The translations under genes and the position numbers were made by a program. Shown in pieces: positions 52,050-58,720 of a stretch of DNA of 58,720 nt. The first letter of the stretch is position 1, and each line of letters starts with the position of its first letter. This DNA is from JBBRWO01 sp964388455 (GTDB lineage Bacteria > Actinomycetota > Coriobacteriia > Anaerosomatales > JAAXUF01). The DNA lies in contig CAYMAN010000014.1 of assembly GCA_964388455.1 (NCBI GenBank), positions 1-58,720 of the forward strand, in the 5' to 3' direction. The notes beneath the pieces are model-generated. The model saw only the letters and a program-made list of their open reading frames with translations. It was not told the DNA's origin and did no database searches.

Positions 52050-53519
52050 CTACTGCGAGTCGCGTGAGCCGGGATGCATCATTCCGGCCGGCATTTCCTC
52101 GCGCAGGAAGTCGAAGCGGTCGCCGTAGTCCTTCATCATCTGCTCGAACGCGCTCATCATGTAGCGGCGCTTGAATCCGTCCGGCAGGTCGGCGACTTCC
52201 TTCATCTTGTGGCTGTAGAACGTCATGTAGCACTTGGCGAGCGCGCGGTAGACATCGTCGAGCGACATCTCGTAGGGCTCGATGATTGGTGTCATCAGGT
52301 TGTACTTGGAGTAGTCGAACACACGGATGCGGTCCTTCATCTCCTCGTACAGCGGGGTGAAGGGCATCGGCGTGATCAGCGGGAACACGGCGATGTCGGG
52401 GTTGAGGCGTACAGCCTCGGACGCGGTCTGATCGATGCTGTCCCACGTCTCGGTGGGAAAGCCGATCATGAACGACGCCTCGGTCATGATGTCGTACTCG
52501 CGAAGCAGGTCCAGCGCACGCTTGTTCATGTCGACGTCGGTGCCCTTGTTGAGGCTCTCGAGCATCGCGTCGGAGCTGCTCTCAGCGCCCACGTACACGT
52601 GGATGACCTTGGCATCGTGGTACTTCTGCAGGATGCCCTCGTCGCGGATGATGTCCTCGACGCGCGTCTCCATGAGCAGATGGACCGGGAGGTCAGCCTC
52701 GATGATCAGGTCGAGCTGCTGCTCCCAACGATCGCGATCATGCGTGGGGTACGGGTCGATGAGCGTGATGAACTCGACCTGATACTCCTCGACGAGATGG
52801 CGGATCTCCTCGACGACCTTCTTAGGATCGCGTGCACGCCAGTCGCCGCGCCAGAACTTGCGGTGCGAGCAAAACGAGCAGCCCATCATGCAGCCGCGGG
52901 TCGTGAGTATCGACGCCATGCGGCCCCAGGGCTCGATGTTGTAGTGGTAGAGGCTCCAGTCGAGCAGGTGCCACGCCGGCGAGAGCGTATCGAGATCGGC
53001 GATGTGCGCGCGCATGGGGGTCGTGACGATGGCCCCGTCCTCGCCTAGGTAGGCGACGCCTTCGACATCGGCGACGAGCCCCGTGGGAACCGCCGCGAGC
53101 AGCTCAGGCAGCGTCTCTTCCATCTCGCCGCGCATGACGAAGTCGGTGGTGTCGTTCTCGCCGAGGAGCTCCTCGTACATGAACGTGGGGTGAGGTCCAC
53201 CGATGATGGTGACGATTGAGGAGTCGACTTCCTTGGCGATGCCGAGCACCTGGAGCGAAGCGGGCACGCTGGCCGTGCTGATGGCGCCGGAAACCGGGAG
53301 GTAATCCAGGGTGACGACGAAGTCTGGCGCGTAGGTCTCGATCTCGGTCCGCACGTCTTCGAACGAGAAGCCGTTGTTCATTGCGTCGCAGAGCTTCGCC
53401 TCGTGGCCGGCAGCGAGCGCGGCTCCGGCCAAGTACGCGAGCTGAAGCGGCGGCCACGTGCCGATTACCTGAACGCCCCAGCAGTGATAGGGCGGTGCGA
53501 CGAAGAGGACTTTGGCCAT
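52050..53519 (-). CDS. B12-binding radical SAM protein
   Basis: A 489-aa enzyme: N-terminal cobalamin-binding Rossmann domain (KVLFVAPPYHCWGVQVIGTW; TIIGGPHPTF) and a radical-SAM barrel with the cluster motif CMMGCSFCSH, followed by a C-terminal helical domain. Members include methyltransferases, BchE-type cyclases and hopanoid-modifying enzymes; the substrate cannot be chosen here. The start is the second of two close in-frame ATGs, nine bases after GGGAG. A 7-bp palindrome (CACGCAT..ATGCGTG, 53572-53590) overlaps its promoter region. Confidence 0.9.
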   Translation of the reverse strand: MAKVLFVAPPYHCWGVQVIGTWPPLQLAYLAGAALAAGHEAKLCDAMNNGFSFEDVRTEIETYAPDFVVTLDYLPVSGAISTASVPASLQVLGIAKEVDSSIVTIIGGPHPTFMYEELLGENDTTDFVMRGEMEETLPELLAAVPTGLVADVEGVAYLGEDGAIVTTPMRAHIADLDTLSPAWHLLDWSLYHYNIEPWGRMASILTTRGCMMGCSFCSHRKFWRGDWRARDPKKVVEEIRHLVEEYQVEFITLIDPYPTHDRDRWEQQLDLIIEADLPVHLLMETRVEDIIRDEGILQKYHDAKVIHVYVGAESSSDAMLESLNKGTDVDMNKRALDLLREYDIMTEASFMIGFPTETWDSIDQTASEAVRLNPDIAVFPLITPMPFTPLYEEMKDRIRVFDYSKYNLMTPIIEPYEMSLDDVYRALAKCYMTFYSHKMKEVADLPDGFKRRYMMSAFEQMMKDYGDRFDFLREEMPAGMMHPGSRDSQ

Positions 53520-53710
53520 GTGGTGCATCTCCCGTGGTCACTTCGAGACGATGATGACGAATCAGAATATCACGCATGCTCCATGCGTGTGGTCACGAAG
53601 AGTCGCCGGAATCGCGAGCGTGCCGCGAAGCGAGGCCCGCACCTCAAAGACGAACGCCATTCGGGGTACAGTACGCACTACGCCCACGAGGAGAGACGAG
53701 CCGGCGGACG

Positions 53711-53959
53711 ATGGTCGACGAGACACAGGCACCCCAGCCAAAGCCCACCGACCCGCTTCATGGTGTCACGCTCGAGATGATTCTGCGCAAGCTGGTCAAC
53801 AAGTACGGCTGGGAGGGCTTGGCCAAGCGAATCGACATCAACTGCTTCAAGAGCGATCCGAGTATCAACTCATCGCTCAAGTTCCTGCGCAAGACACCGT
53901 GGGCACGCAAGGAAGTCGAGGAGCTGTACGTGAACTCGAGGTTCTGGACGCGCGATTAG
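53711..53959 (+). CDS. VF530-family DNA-binding protein (DUF2132)
   Basis: An 82-aa protein that matches the VF530 family along most of its length (DPLHGVTLEMILRKLVNKYG; INCFKSDPSINSSLKFLRKT; PWARKEVEELY). VF530 members fold as small helical DNA-binding domains of unknown role. ATG at 53711. Monocistronic and convergent with the cyclic-nucleotide-binding protein gene. Confidence 0.9.
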   Translation: MVDETQAPQPKPTDPLHGVTLEMILRKLVNKYGWEGLAKRIDINCFKSDPSINSSLKFLRKTPWARKEVEELYVNSRFWTRD

Positions 53960-53974
53960 GTCGGGTTCGCCCGA

Positions 53975-54394
53975 CTAGCCGAGCCAGTCGCGAGACTCCC
54001 AGAGCGCCGCTAGTCGTTCGCGCTCGGGCGCTTCTCGGATACTGAGCTGTTCCAGTGACTGGTTGGTCGCTCGGAGTCGGGTAGCCAGCGTGGTCATGAG
54101 GTCACGGAGCACGGAGTCGCATCTCATGTGGGAGAACTCTTCTCGCGTGATCACGCGCAGCTCTGTCTCGCCCACTGCTCGGCCAGATGCTGAGCGAGGT
54201 CGGTTGTCGAACAGCGCCAACTCCCCGAATGTCTCGCCCGCCTTGAGTGTCGCCAGGTCGGTCTCGACGCCCCCTTGAGTTCTGAAGATGCGGACCTCGC
54301 CAGAGATGACCACGTACATTCGACTCCCGAGCTCCCCTTGGCGAATGATGAGGTCGCCATCCGCGTACTGCTCATGGCAAGTGCTGCCGCCCAT
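53975..54394 (-). CDS. Cyclic nucleotide-binding domain protein
   Basis: A 139-aa single-domain protein with the CAP-type fold (YADGDLIIRQGELGSRMYVV; KAGETFGELALFDNRPRSAS, where FGELAL..RSA is the phosphate-binding cassette). It has no DNA-binding helix-turn-helix, so it probably senses a cyclic nucleotide and acts on a partner. ATG at 54394 follows GGAGG. It lies 24 bases after the tocopherol-cyclase-like gene on the same strand and may be co-transcribed. Confidence 0.88.
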   Translation of the reverse strand: MGGSTCHEQYADGDLIIRQGELGSRMYVVISGEVRIFRTQGGVETDLATLKAGETFGELALFDNRPRSASGRAVGETELRVITREEFSHMRCDSVLRDLMTTLATRLRATNQSLEQLSIREAPERERLAALWESRDWLG

Positions 54395-54418
54395 CACGTA
54401 CCTCCTCGCGACTCTCTG

Positions 54419-55414
54419 TCATGCCTCCGCAGGGCCCAGCTCGTCGTTGTCGTTCATGACCTCGATGCCAGCGCAGGTTCCGGAGCCCGTGAAGACCACA
54501 CCCGCGCGCCCACCGCGCAACGACCGCAACGTCACGTCGATCATGCCGCCCAGGGACTCCGCGGCGCGGCTGTCCATCGCTCCGAGAACCGGCGCCTTCA
54601 GCATATGCGCTTCGCAGCCATGAAGGCGAATATCGAGTTCCTCGTGCTTGTCGGCGAGCGTGACGTGGGCCTCGTTTGCGCCGGTCTCGATCGCAGTCAG
54701 CTTGGCGCCGGTGTAGGTGGCGAACCGGTGCAGTTCGCCGTCGAGCAGAAGCCCGGCGATGTGGCCGACGAACGAGCTGGTCATCCAGGGCACCTTGGCC
54801 ACAGAGACGCTTACCGAGACACCCGGCCGCGCAAAGCTGTTCGACTGCGCCCATATCCAGGAGCTGGGGAAGCTGCGGCCCCAGTCTTTCTCGATGTAGC
54901 CGCGGCCGCCGCCGAAGTCGACCGACTCGCCATCGACACTCAGCGATCCCGCCAGCCCGTGATCCATCGACAGCACGCCGTGGTAGGTCTCCATTCGCGG
55001 GACAAAGCGGTACCAGCCCATGATCCCGGGCGAGAAGGTCGTGACCGGCCACGGCCACCACGGCTCGTAGTGGATCTCTCCGGTGACGTGACGCCCGGCG
55101 TCGTGCAGGTCGAGCACGATGCCTTCTCGGCTGAATGTGTTGGCGCCGATGCGGATTCTGAACGGCGAGTCGCCGTCGGCGCTGAACTGCTCTATGGGGA
55201 AGGGGAAGTAGTGCGCCTCCCCGCGTGACGGCACGATCTGTATGAAAGCGTGGCTGGTGGCACCGTCCGCCGAGTAGGAGACGCCGGGAATCACGGCGAC
55301 GGTTCGGCGCTGCGTCGCATCCACGTGCTTGAAGTACCAGCCCTCGAAGTAGCGCCGAGTCACGCCCGCACCCTGGAACGCTGCCGGATTCCAGATTCGA
55401 CCGAGTCTACTCAC
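54419..55414 (-). CDS. Tocopherol cyclase-like family protein
   Basis: A 331-aa soluble protein with the hallmarks of the tocopherol-cyclase-like family: YFEGWYFKHVDA near the start, HAFIQIVPS, HGVLSMDHGLAGSLSVDG, and GRGYIEKDWGRSFPSSWIWA. Plant and cyanobacterial members cyclise tocopherol precursors; bacterial homologues in anaerobes make no tocopherol and have no known substrate. GTG start follows GGGAGA. A role with lipids or quinones is only inferred from the lipocalin-like fold. Confidence 0.88.
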   Translation of the reverse strand: MSRLGRIWNPAAFQGAGVTRRYFEGWYFKHVDATQRRTVAVIPGVSYSADGATSHAFIQIVPSRGEAHYFPFPIEQFSADGDSPFRIRIGANTFSREGIVLDLHDAGRHVTGEIHYEPWWPWPVTTFSPGIMGWYRFVPRMETYHGVLSMDHGLAGSLSVDGESVDFGGGRGYIEKDWGRSFPSSWIWAQSNSFARPGVSVSVSVAKVPWMTSSFVGHIAGLLLDGELHRFATYTGAKLTAIETGANEAHVTLADKHEELDIRLHGCEAHMLKAPVLGAMDSRAAESLGGMIDVTLRSLRGGRAGVVFTGSGTCAGIEVMNDNDELGPAEA

Positions 55415-55516
55415 GATTCTCCCTGCGGTGGGTCGGACAGGTCGAGCGTCCGGGAGTGCGGTGGCGGTTTCATTCAGCAGACGTGCGCTGGTGGTATCTA
55501 TTCCCGTTCGCGCCGC

Positions 55517-56182
55517 CTAGCGTGCGAATAGTACCGAGCCGATGCTGAGCAGCCCAAACGCGATGAAGATGACGCCGGAGACGCGGCGCATCAGCAGCTC
55601 CGGGATCTGCTTGCCCAGAAGTCGGCCTATGCCGATGGCGATCGCGTCGGCCAGCACCATGCCGATCGTCGAGCCCATCGTCACCGCCCAAAAGCGCCCC
55701 ATCTGACTCACGCCGGTGGGGGAGCCGAGCAGCGCGAGCCAACCCTGCACCGTCGGACCCGCGCTCTTGAAGTAGGTGAGAATCGCGGTACCGGGGTCGA
55801 CTGCGATGGCGAGCGTCATGATCTGTGTCTTGTCGCCCAGCTCGGCGAGGAAGAAGGCGATTGTCGTGGCGATGATCGGACCGAACTTGCTGCCCTTGTC
55901 GGCCTCGCCCTCCTCGACCTTGTCGCCGCGCAGCGACCAGATGCCGAAGCCGATGAACAGCACGCCGGTGAGCCAGGGGATCACGTGGGGCGGAATCGCC
56001 GCGCCGAGGAACTGCCCAGCGAGCGTGGTGAAGAAGTGCACGATGAACGTGGCGATGAAGATGCCGATGATGACCTGCCACGCCTTGTAGCGTGTGGCGA
56101 GGAGCAGCGCCAGGAGCTGCGATTTGTCGGCGAGCTCACCGATGCTGATCAGGATCAGTGCGACGAAGAAGATGTAGAGCAC
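55517..56182 (-). CDS. TMEM165/GDT1 family cation exporter (Mn2+)
   Basis: A 221-aa protein with six or seven helices and two acidic motifs in the family style: GELADKSQ (first, with Ala for the usual Gly) and AELGDKTQ (second), which line the cation path. Members export Mn2+ or exchange Ca2+/Mn2+ for H+. GTG at 56182 follows GGGAGG. A yybP-ykoY Mn2+ riboswitch sits in its leader, directly supporting manganese homeostasis as its task. Confidence 0.93.
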   Translation of the reverse strand: MLYIFFVALILISIGELADKSQLLALLLATRYKAWQVIIGIFIATFIVHFFTTLAGQFLGAAIPPHVIPWLTGVLFIGFGIWSLRGDKVEEGEADKGSKFGPIIATTIAFFLAELGDKTQIMTLAIAVDPGTAILTYFKSAGPTVQGWLALLGSPTGVSQMGRFWAVTMGSTIGMVLADAIAIGIGRLLGKQIPELLMRRVSGVIFIAFGLLSIGSVLFAR

Positions 56183-56263
56183 GCGTGCCTCCCACTACAG
56201 CGTCGGAAGGCCTTCAGGGGCACTCCGACGGACGGCGCACCGCTTTCACGGCGCCAGCTCGGT

Positions 56264-56375
56264 CCGCCGAAGGTCTCGCGTGGCACTCAATCTCGAGTGC
56301 TGGTTCACCGGGGCCTCTCGGCCCAGTATGTCGATGAAACCTCCGCGATGAACGCGGTTCGCTACTCCCCTTCGG
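56264..56375 (-). promoter_or_regulatory. yybP-ykoY manganese riboswitch
   Basis: Read on the minus strand, the conserved parts occur in order: AAGGGGAGTAGC at the 5' side, TTTCATCGACATAC, a GGCC..GGCC hairpin followed by GGTGAACC, a variable hairpin (GCACTC..GAGTGC), and CGCGAGACCTT at the 3' side. This is the yybP-ykoY aptamer, which turns on Mn2+ export genes when Mn2+ is high. A CGTCGGA/TCCGACG hairpin between aptamer and start (about 56200-56235) may be the switching element. Confidence 0.9.
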
Positions 56376-56464
56376 AATCGAGTGAACCGTAGGCGATGCG
56401 CGCGAATGCGTCAAACCGTCGTGTCAGAGCGCTGGGCTACAATCTGCCGAGAAGGGGAGGCCTC

Positions 56465-57406
56465 GTGCATCTGGACATCGGCAACAGTGGGTTCATGCGC
56501 CGCCCGTGGTGGGTGAAGGCGCTGGTGGTCATCGCCGTCTTGGCGTTGATGGTCACAGGCCTTGAGGGATGTGCGCCGCTGGAGATTCCCACGGCTCAGA
56601 CCGCGCCTGTTGAACCGAGCGCGAGCACCGGCACGACGACGGTAGCGCCGCTGCCGACTCCCGCTGCCGATCCCGCGATCACACCGCCGAGTTCGTACGT
56701 TCCGCCGTCGGAGAACCCTGCGACCCAAGCGCCGATCGAGCTGGTCGAAGCCACCGTGGTGCGCATCGTCGACGGTGACACTGCGGTGTTCCGTCTCAAG
56801 GACGGCCCGCAGGAGAAGGTGCGGTTCATCGGCGTCGATACCCCGGAATCGACCACCAGGATCGAGCCGTACGGCAAGGCGGCCAGCGCATACACGGCCA
56901 AACGGCTCAAGGTGGGGAGCCGGGTCTACCTTGAGAAGGACGTTGAGCCGCGGGATCGCTACGGTCGCCTGCTGGCGTACGTTTGGCTGACACCCCCGAG
57001 CTCGATCACCCAGACGGAAATGCGCGCGAAGCTGTTCAACGCGATGCTTGCCGCCGACGGCTACGCCCAACAGATGACGATCGCACCCAACGTCAAGTAC
57101 GCCGAGTACTTCAGGTCATTCGTACAAGAAGCGCGTGCCGCGAACAAAGGTCTGTGGGCGGGCGAGGAGAGTTCCAACTCAGGCACTGGCGACGATGCAG
57201 GCGCGGGCGCCGCAGCTGGTGCTCCGTCGACACCCGGTCCATCGACCAGCGGCGCTGCCTACATCGGCAACCGGAACAGCATGAAGTTCCACATCCCCAG
57301 CTGCAGTTCCGTTGGCGACATGAACCCCGGCAACAAGGTCGCGCTGTCGTCCCGCGCTAGGGCGATCAGTGGAGGCTACGTGCCTTGTGGGCGCTGCCGG
57401 CCGTAG
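56465..57406 (+). CDS. Secreted thermonuclease-family nuclease
   Basis: A 313-aa exported protein: membrane helix or lipoprotein-type signal (VKALVVIAVLALMVTGLEGC), Pro/Thr-rich linker, a staphylococcal-nuclease domain (about 95-235) with VVRIVDGDTAVF, RFIGVDTPEST, DVEPRDRYGRLLAYVW and KGLWAG, then a Gly/Ala linker and a C-terminal Cys-rich tail (FHIPSCSSVGDM; GYVPCGRCRP). The catalytic Arg, Glu and Arg positions appear present. It degrades DNA/RNA outside the cell. GTG at 56465 has GGGGAGG upstream; ATG 56495 is an alternative. Confidence 0.9.
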   Translation: MHLDIGNSGFMRRPWWVKALVVIAVLALMVTGLEGCAPLEIPTAQTAPVEPSASTGTTTVAPLPTPAADPAITPPSSYVPPSENPATQAPIELVEATVVRIVDGDTAVFRLKDGPQEKVRFIGVDTPESTTRIEPYGKAASAYTAKRLKVGSRVYLEKDVEPRDRYGRLLAYVWLTPPSSITQTEMRAKLFNAMLAADGYAQQMTIAPNVKYAEYFRSFVQEARAANKGLWAGEESSNSGTGDDAGAGAAAGAPSTPGPSTSGAAYIGNRNSMKFHIPSCSSVGDMNPGNKVALSSRARAISGGYVPCGRCRP

Positions 57407-57501
57407 GCGACGTGCGCACGACCGACTTTGTCGGAAAGCGGGCGCTTTGAGATTCGGCTACCGGGGGTAAAGAGGTGTGGCTTGACCCACACCGCTCAAC
57501 G

Positions 57502-57537
57502 GGTATCGTCTGCATAGATATCGTGCCATGCTGCATC
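57502..57537 (+). promoter_or_regulatory. Shared 36-bp motif, copy 1 (before carbamate kinase)
   Basis: Pattern GGTAT-N-GT-NN-GCATAGAT-N11-CTGCATC, found with the same spacing at 58611-58646. TAGATA could be a -10 box. The common spacing upstream of two neighbouring genes suggests a shared promoter or regulator site. Confidence 0.45.
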
Positions 57538-57612
57538 CAACGCCGATTGGGCGAATCGCGGTATCGCATACGGACTCGCACACCCCTCCAGACGAATTGG
57601 GCCCCACACGTG

Positions 57613-58560
57613 ATGAATGACAAGCAGACAGTCGTCGTGGCACTCGGCGGAAACGCCTTGCTTCGACGCTCGGAACCCATGACTGCGCAGGCGCAGCGCG
57701 CCAACGTGCGCATCGCTGCCAAGGCGCTGGCTCCGCTCGCTGAGACCTGCAACCTGGTGATCGCGCACGGTAACGGCCCTCAGGTCGGCCTGCTTGCACT
57801 GCAGGCGGCTGCGTACAGCGACGTGGAGCCGTACCCGCTCGACGTTCTCGGCGCGGGAACGCAGGGCATGATCGCGTACATGGTCGAGCAGGAGCTCGGC
57901 AACCTGCTGCCGTTCGAGAAGCCGCTCGCGACCGTGCTCACCATGACAGAGGTCGATGCCGAGGACCCCGCGTTCTCGAACCCGACCAAGTTCGTCGGCC
58001 CCTGCTACAGTCAGGAAGAGGCCGACGCGCTCGCCGCCGAGAAGAACTGGGCGGTCAAGCAGGACGGTACCTCGTGGCGTCGTGTTGTCGCCTCGCCCGA
58101 GCCCAAGCGCATCTTCGAGCTCGCGCCCATCAAGTGGCTGCTCGACCACGGCACCGTCGTGATCTGCGCAGGCGGAGGCGGCATTCCCACCACGTACCTC
58201 CCGGACGGTACGCGCACGCTCGTGGGCATCGAGGCCGTAATCGACAAGGACCTCGCCGCCGAGCTGCTTTCGCGCGGAGTCGACGCCGACCTGCTCGTGA
58301 TGGCGACTGACGCCGAGGGTGTCTACGCCGACTGGGGAATGCTCAAGCAGCGCCTTCTCGGCTGGGTGACACCGGAAGAGCTCGCCGAGTACGAGTTCGC
58401 GGCGGGCTCGATGGGTCCCAAGGTCGAGGCGGCGGTACGGTTCGTGAAGGCGACCGGCAAGCGTGCTGCGATCGGCAAGCTCGAGGACATCGCTCGGATC
58501 GTCGCCGGCGACGCGGGCACCAACATCGTGCCGACTGTGCCGCAAGGTCGCTGCGGCTGA
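57613..58560 (+). CDS. arcC: Carbamate kinase
   Basis: A 315-aa amino-acid-kinase-fold enzyme: VVVALGGNALLRR, NLVIAHGNGPQVGLLALQ, the carbamate-kinase insert (NPTKFVGPCYSQEEADALAA), AGGGGIPTTY and AAGSMGPKVEAAVRF. It makes ATP and carbamate from carbamoyl phosphate at the end of arginine or purine-derived fermentation. No arcA or arcB genes are in the window. ATG at 57613, with an adjacent in-frame GTG at 57610. Preceded by GTGTGG..CCACAC (57475-57492) and the shared 36-bp motif. Confidence 0.96.
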   Translation: MNDKQTVVVALGGNALLRRSEPMTAQAQRANVRIAAKALAPLAETCNLVIAHGNGPQVGLLALQAAAYSDVEPYPLDVLGAGTQGMIAYMVEQELGNLLPFEKPLATVLTMTEVDAEDPAFSNPTKFVGPCYSQEEADALAAEKNWAVKQDGTSWRRVVASPEPKRIFELAPIKWLLDHGTVVICAGGGGIPTTYLPDGTRTLVGIEAVIDKDLAAELLSRGVDADLLVMATDAEGVYADWGMLKQRLLGWVTPEELAEYEFAAGSMGPKVEAAVRFVKATGKRAAIGKLEDIARIVAGDAGTNIVPTVPQGRCG

Positions 58561-58610
58561 GTCGCGTACCTGCGCTCCGAGGACGCCACTACCGCCATAG
58601 GCACGTGCGC

Positions 58611-58646
58611 GGTATTGTGCGCATAGATTGCACACCGTTCTGCATC
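58611..58646 (+). promoter_or_regulatory. Shared 36-bp motif, copy 2
   Basis: Same spaced pattern as 57502-57537, here 20 bases before the next start codon. GCATAGAT and CTGCATC are identical in both copies and equally spaced. Confidence 0.45.
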
Positions 58647-58665
58647 GTCGATGAGAGGGCTTCGC

Positions 58666-58720
58666 ATGATCAAGGTCGCTGTGTGGGGTACGGGCATGAT
58701 GGGCCAGGGGCTTCTGGGAT
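58666..58720 (+). CDS. Rossmann-fold dehydrogenase, 5' end only
   Basis: ATG at 58666 opens MIKVAVWGTGMMGQGLLG before the window ends. This is a dinucleotide-binding GxGxxG loop like that of dihydrodipicolinate-reductase-type enzymes. Next to carbamate kinase, 2,4-diaminopentanoate dehydrogenase of ornithine fermentation is one possibility, but 18 residues cannot decide it. Confidence 0.6.
   Translation, partial: MIKVAVWGTGMMGQGLLG

Overview
The window is high-GC DNA that reads like a chromosome segment of an anaerobic actinobacterium, plausibly a Coriobacteriia-type lineage. This is inferred from anaerobic ribonucleotide reductase, radical-SAM and multi-cluster ferredoxin proteins, carbamate kinase, a sortase-anchored surface protein, an actinobacterial-style secreted RHS protein, and frequent GTG/TTG starts with strong Shine-Dalgarno sites. 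No rRNA genes or CRISPR arrays were seen. The only RNA genes are one intact tRNA-Ser(CGA) and its 5' fragment; there is one recognisable riboswitch (yybP-ykoY Mn2+ type).

Layout. (1) 1-19.1 kb, core genome: partial nrdD with a possible NrdR operator; a VOC protein; a RES/Xre toxin-antitoxin pair with palindromic operators; a marR-ABC-ABC-thioesterase operon encoding an asymmetric heterodimeric exporter; a Cys-rich pseudo-receiver protein; a GAF-GAF-PP2C phosphatase; YggT and a small helical protein; a DUF3494 surface protein with its own sortase; a KimA-like K+ importer tail-to-tail with a KdpDE-like two-component system; a polysaccharide deacetylase.

(2) 19.1-42.6 kb, an integrated element of about 23.3 kb in tRNA-Ser(CGA). 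It is bounded by perfect 114-bp direct repeats that run from the -35 box of the tRNA promoter to the last base of the anticodon loop. The left copy is a promoter plus 5' half-tRNA. The right copy heads the intact tRNA, so the element supplies the promoter and 5' half of the working gene, the reverse of the usual arrangement. The element carries a two-gene unknown cassette with an Xre regulator, a HEPN-like zinc-ribbon protein, a tyrosine integrase with a DUF6508 partner, a PrimPol-helicase, a 20-bp inverted repeat built of ACGTATCC units, a second minimal tyrosine recombinase, an orphan CIRCE operator, a cytosolic 5'-nucleotidase, a 2485-aa secreted RHS protein with a probable toxin tip and immunity gene, a remnant RHS tip and a decayed IS3-type transposase.

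(3) 42.6-58.7 kb, core genome: Na+-coupled amino-acid transporter, PAS histidine kinase, M13 peptidase, ferredoxin-type protein, TerC, TRIC channel, B12/radical-SAM protein, VF530 protein, cyclic-nucleotide-binding protein, tocopherol-cyclase-like protein, a TMEM165/GDT1 cation exporter under a Mn2+ riboswitch, a secreted thermonuclease, carbamate kinase and the start of a Rossmann-fold dehydrogenase. The last two genes share a 36-bp upstream motif.

Best candidates for something undescribed: the two-gene/Xre cassette next to the left att site, the reversed-polarity promoter-carrying tRNA attachment site, the CIRCE operator with no chaperone gene, and the RHS toxin tip. All family calls were made by eye from translated sequence; no database was searched.
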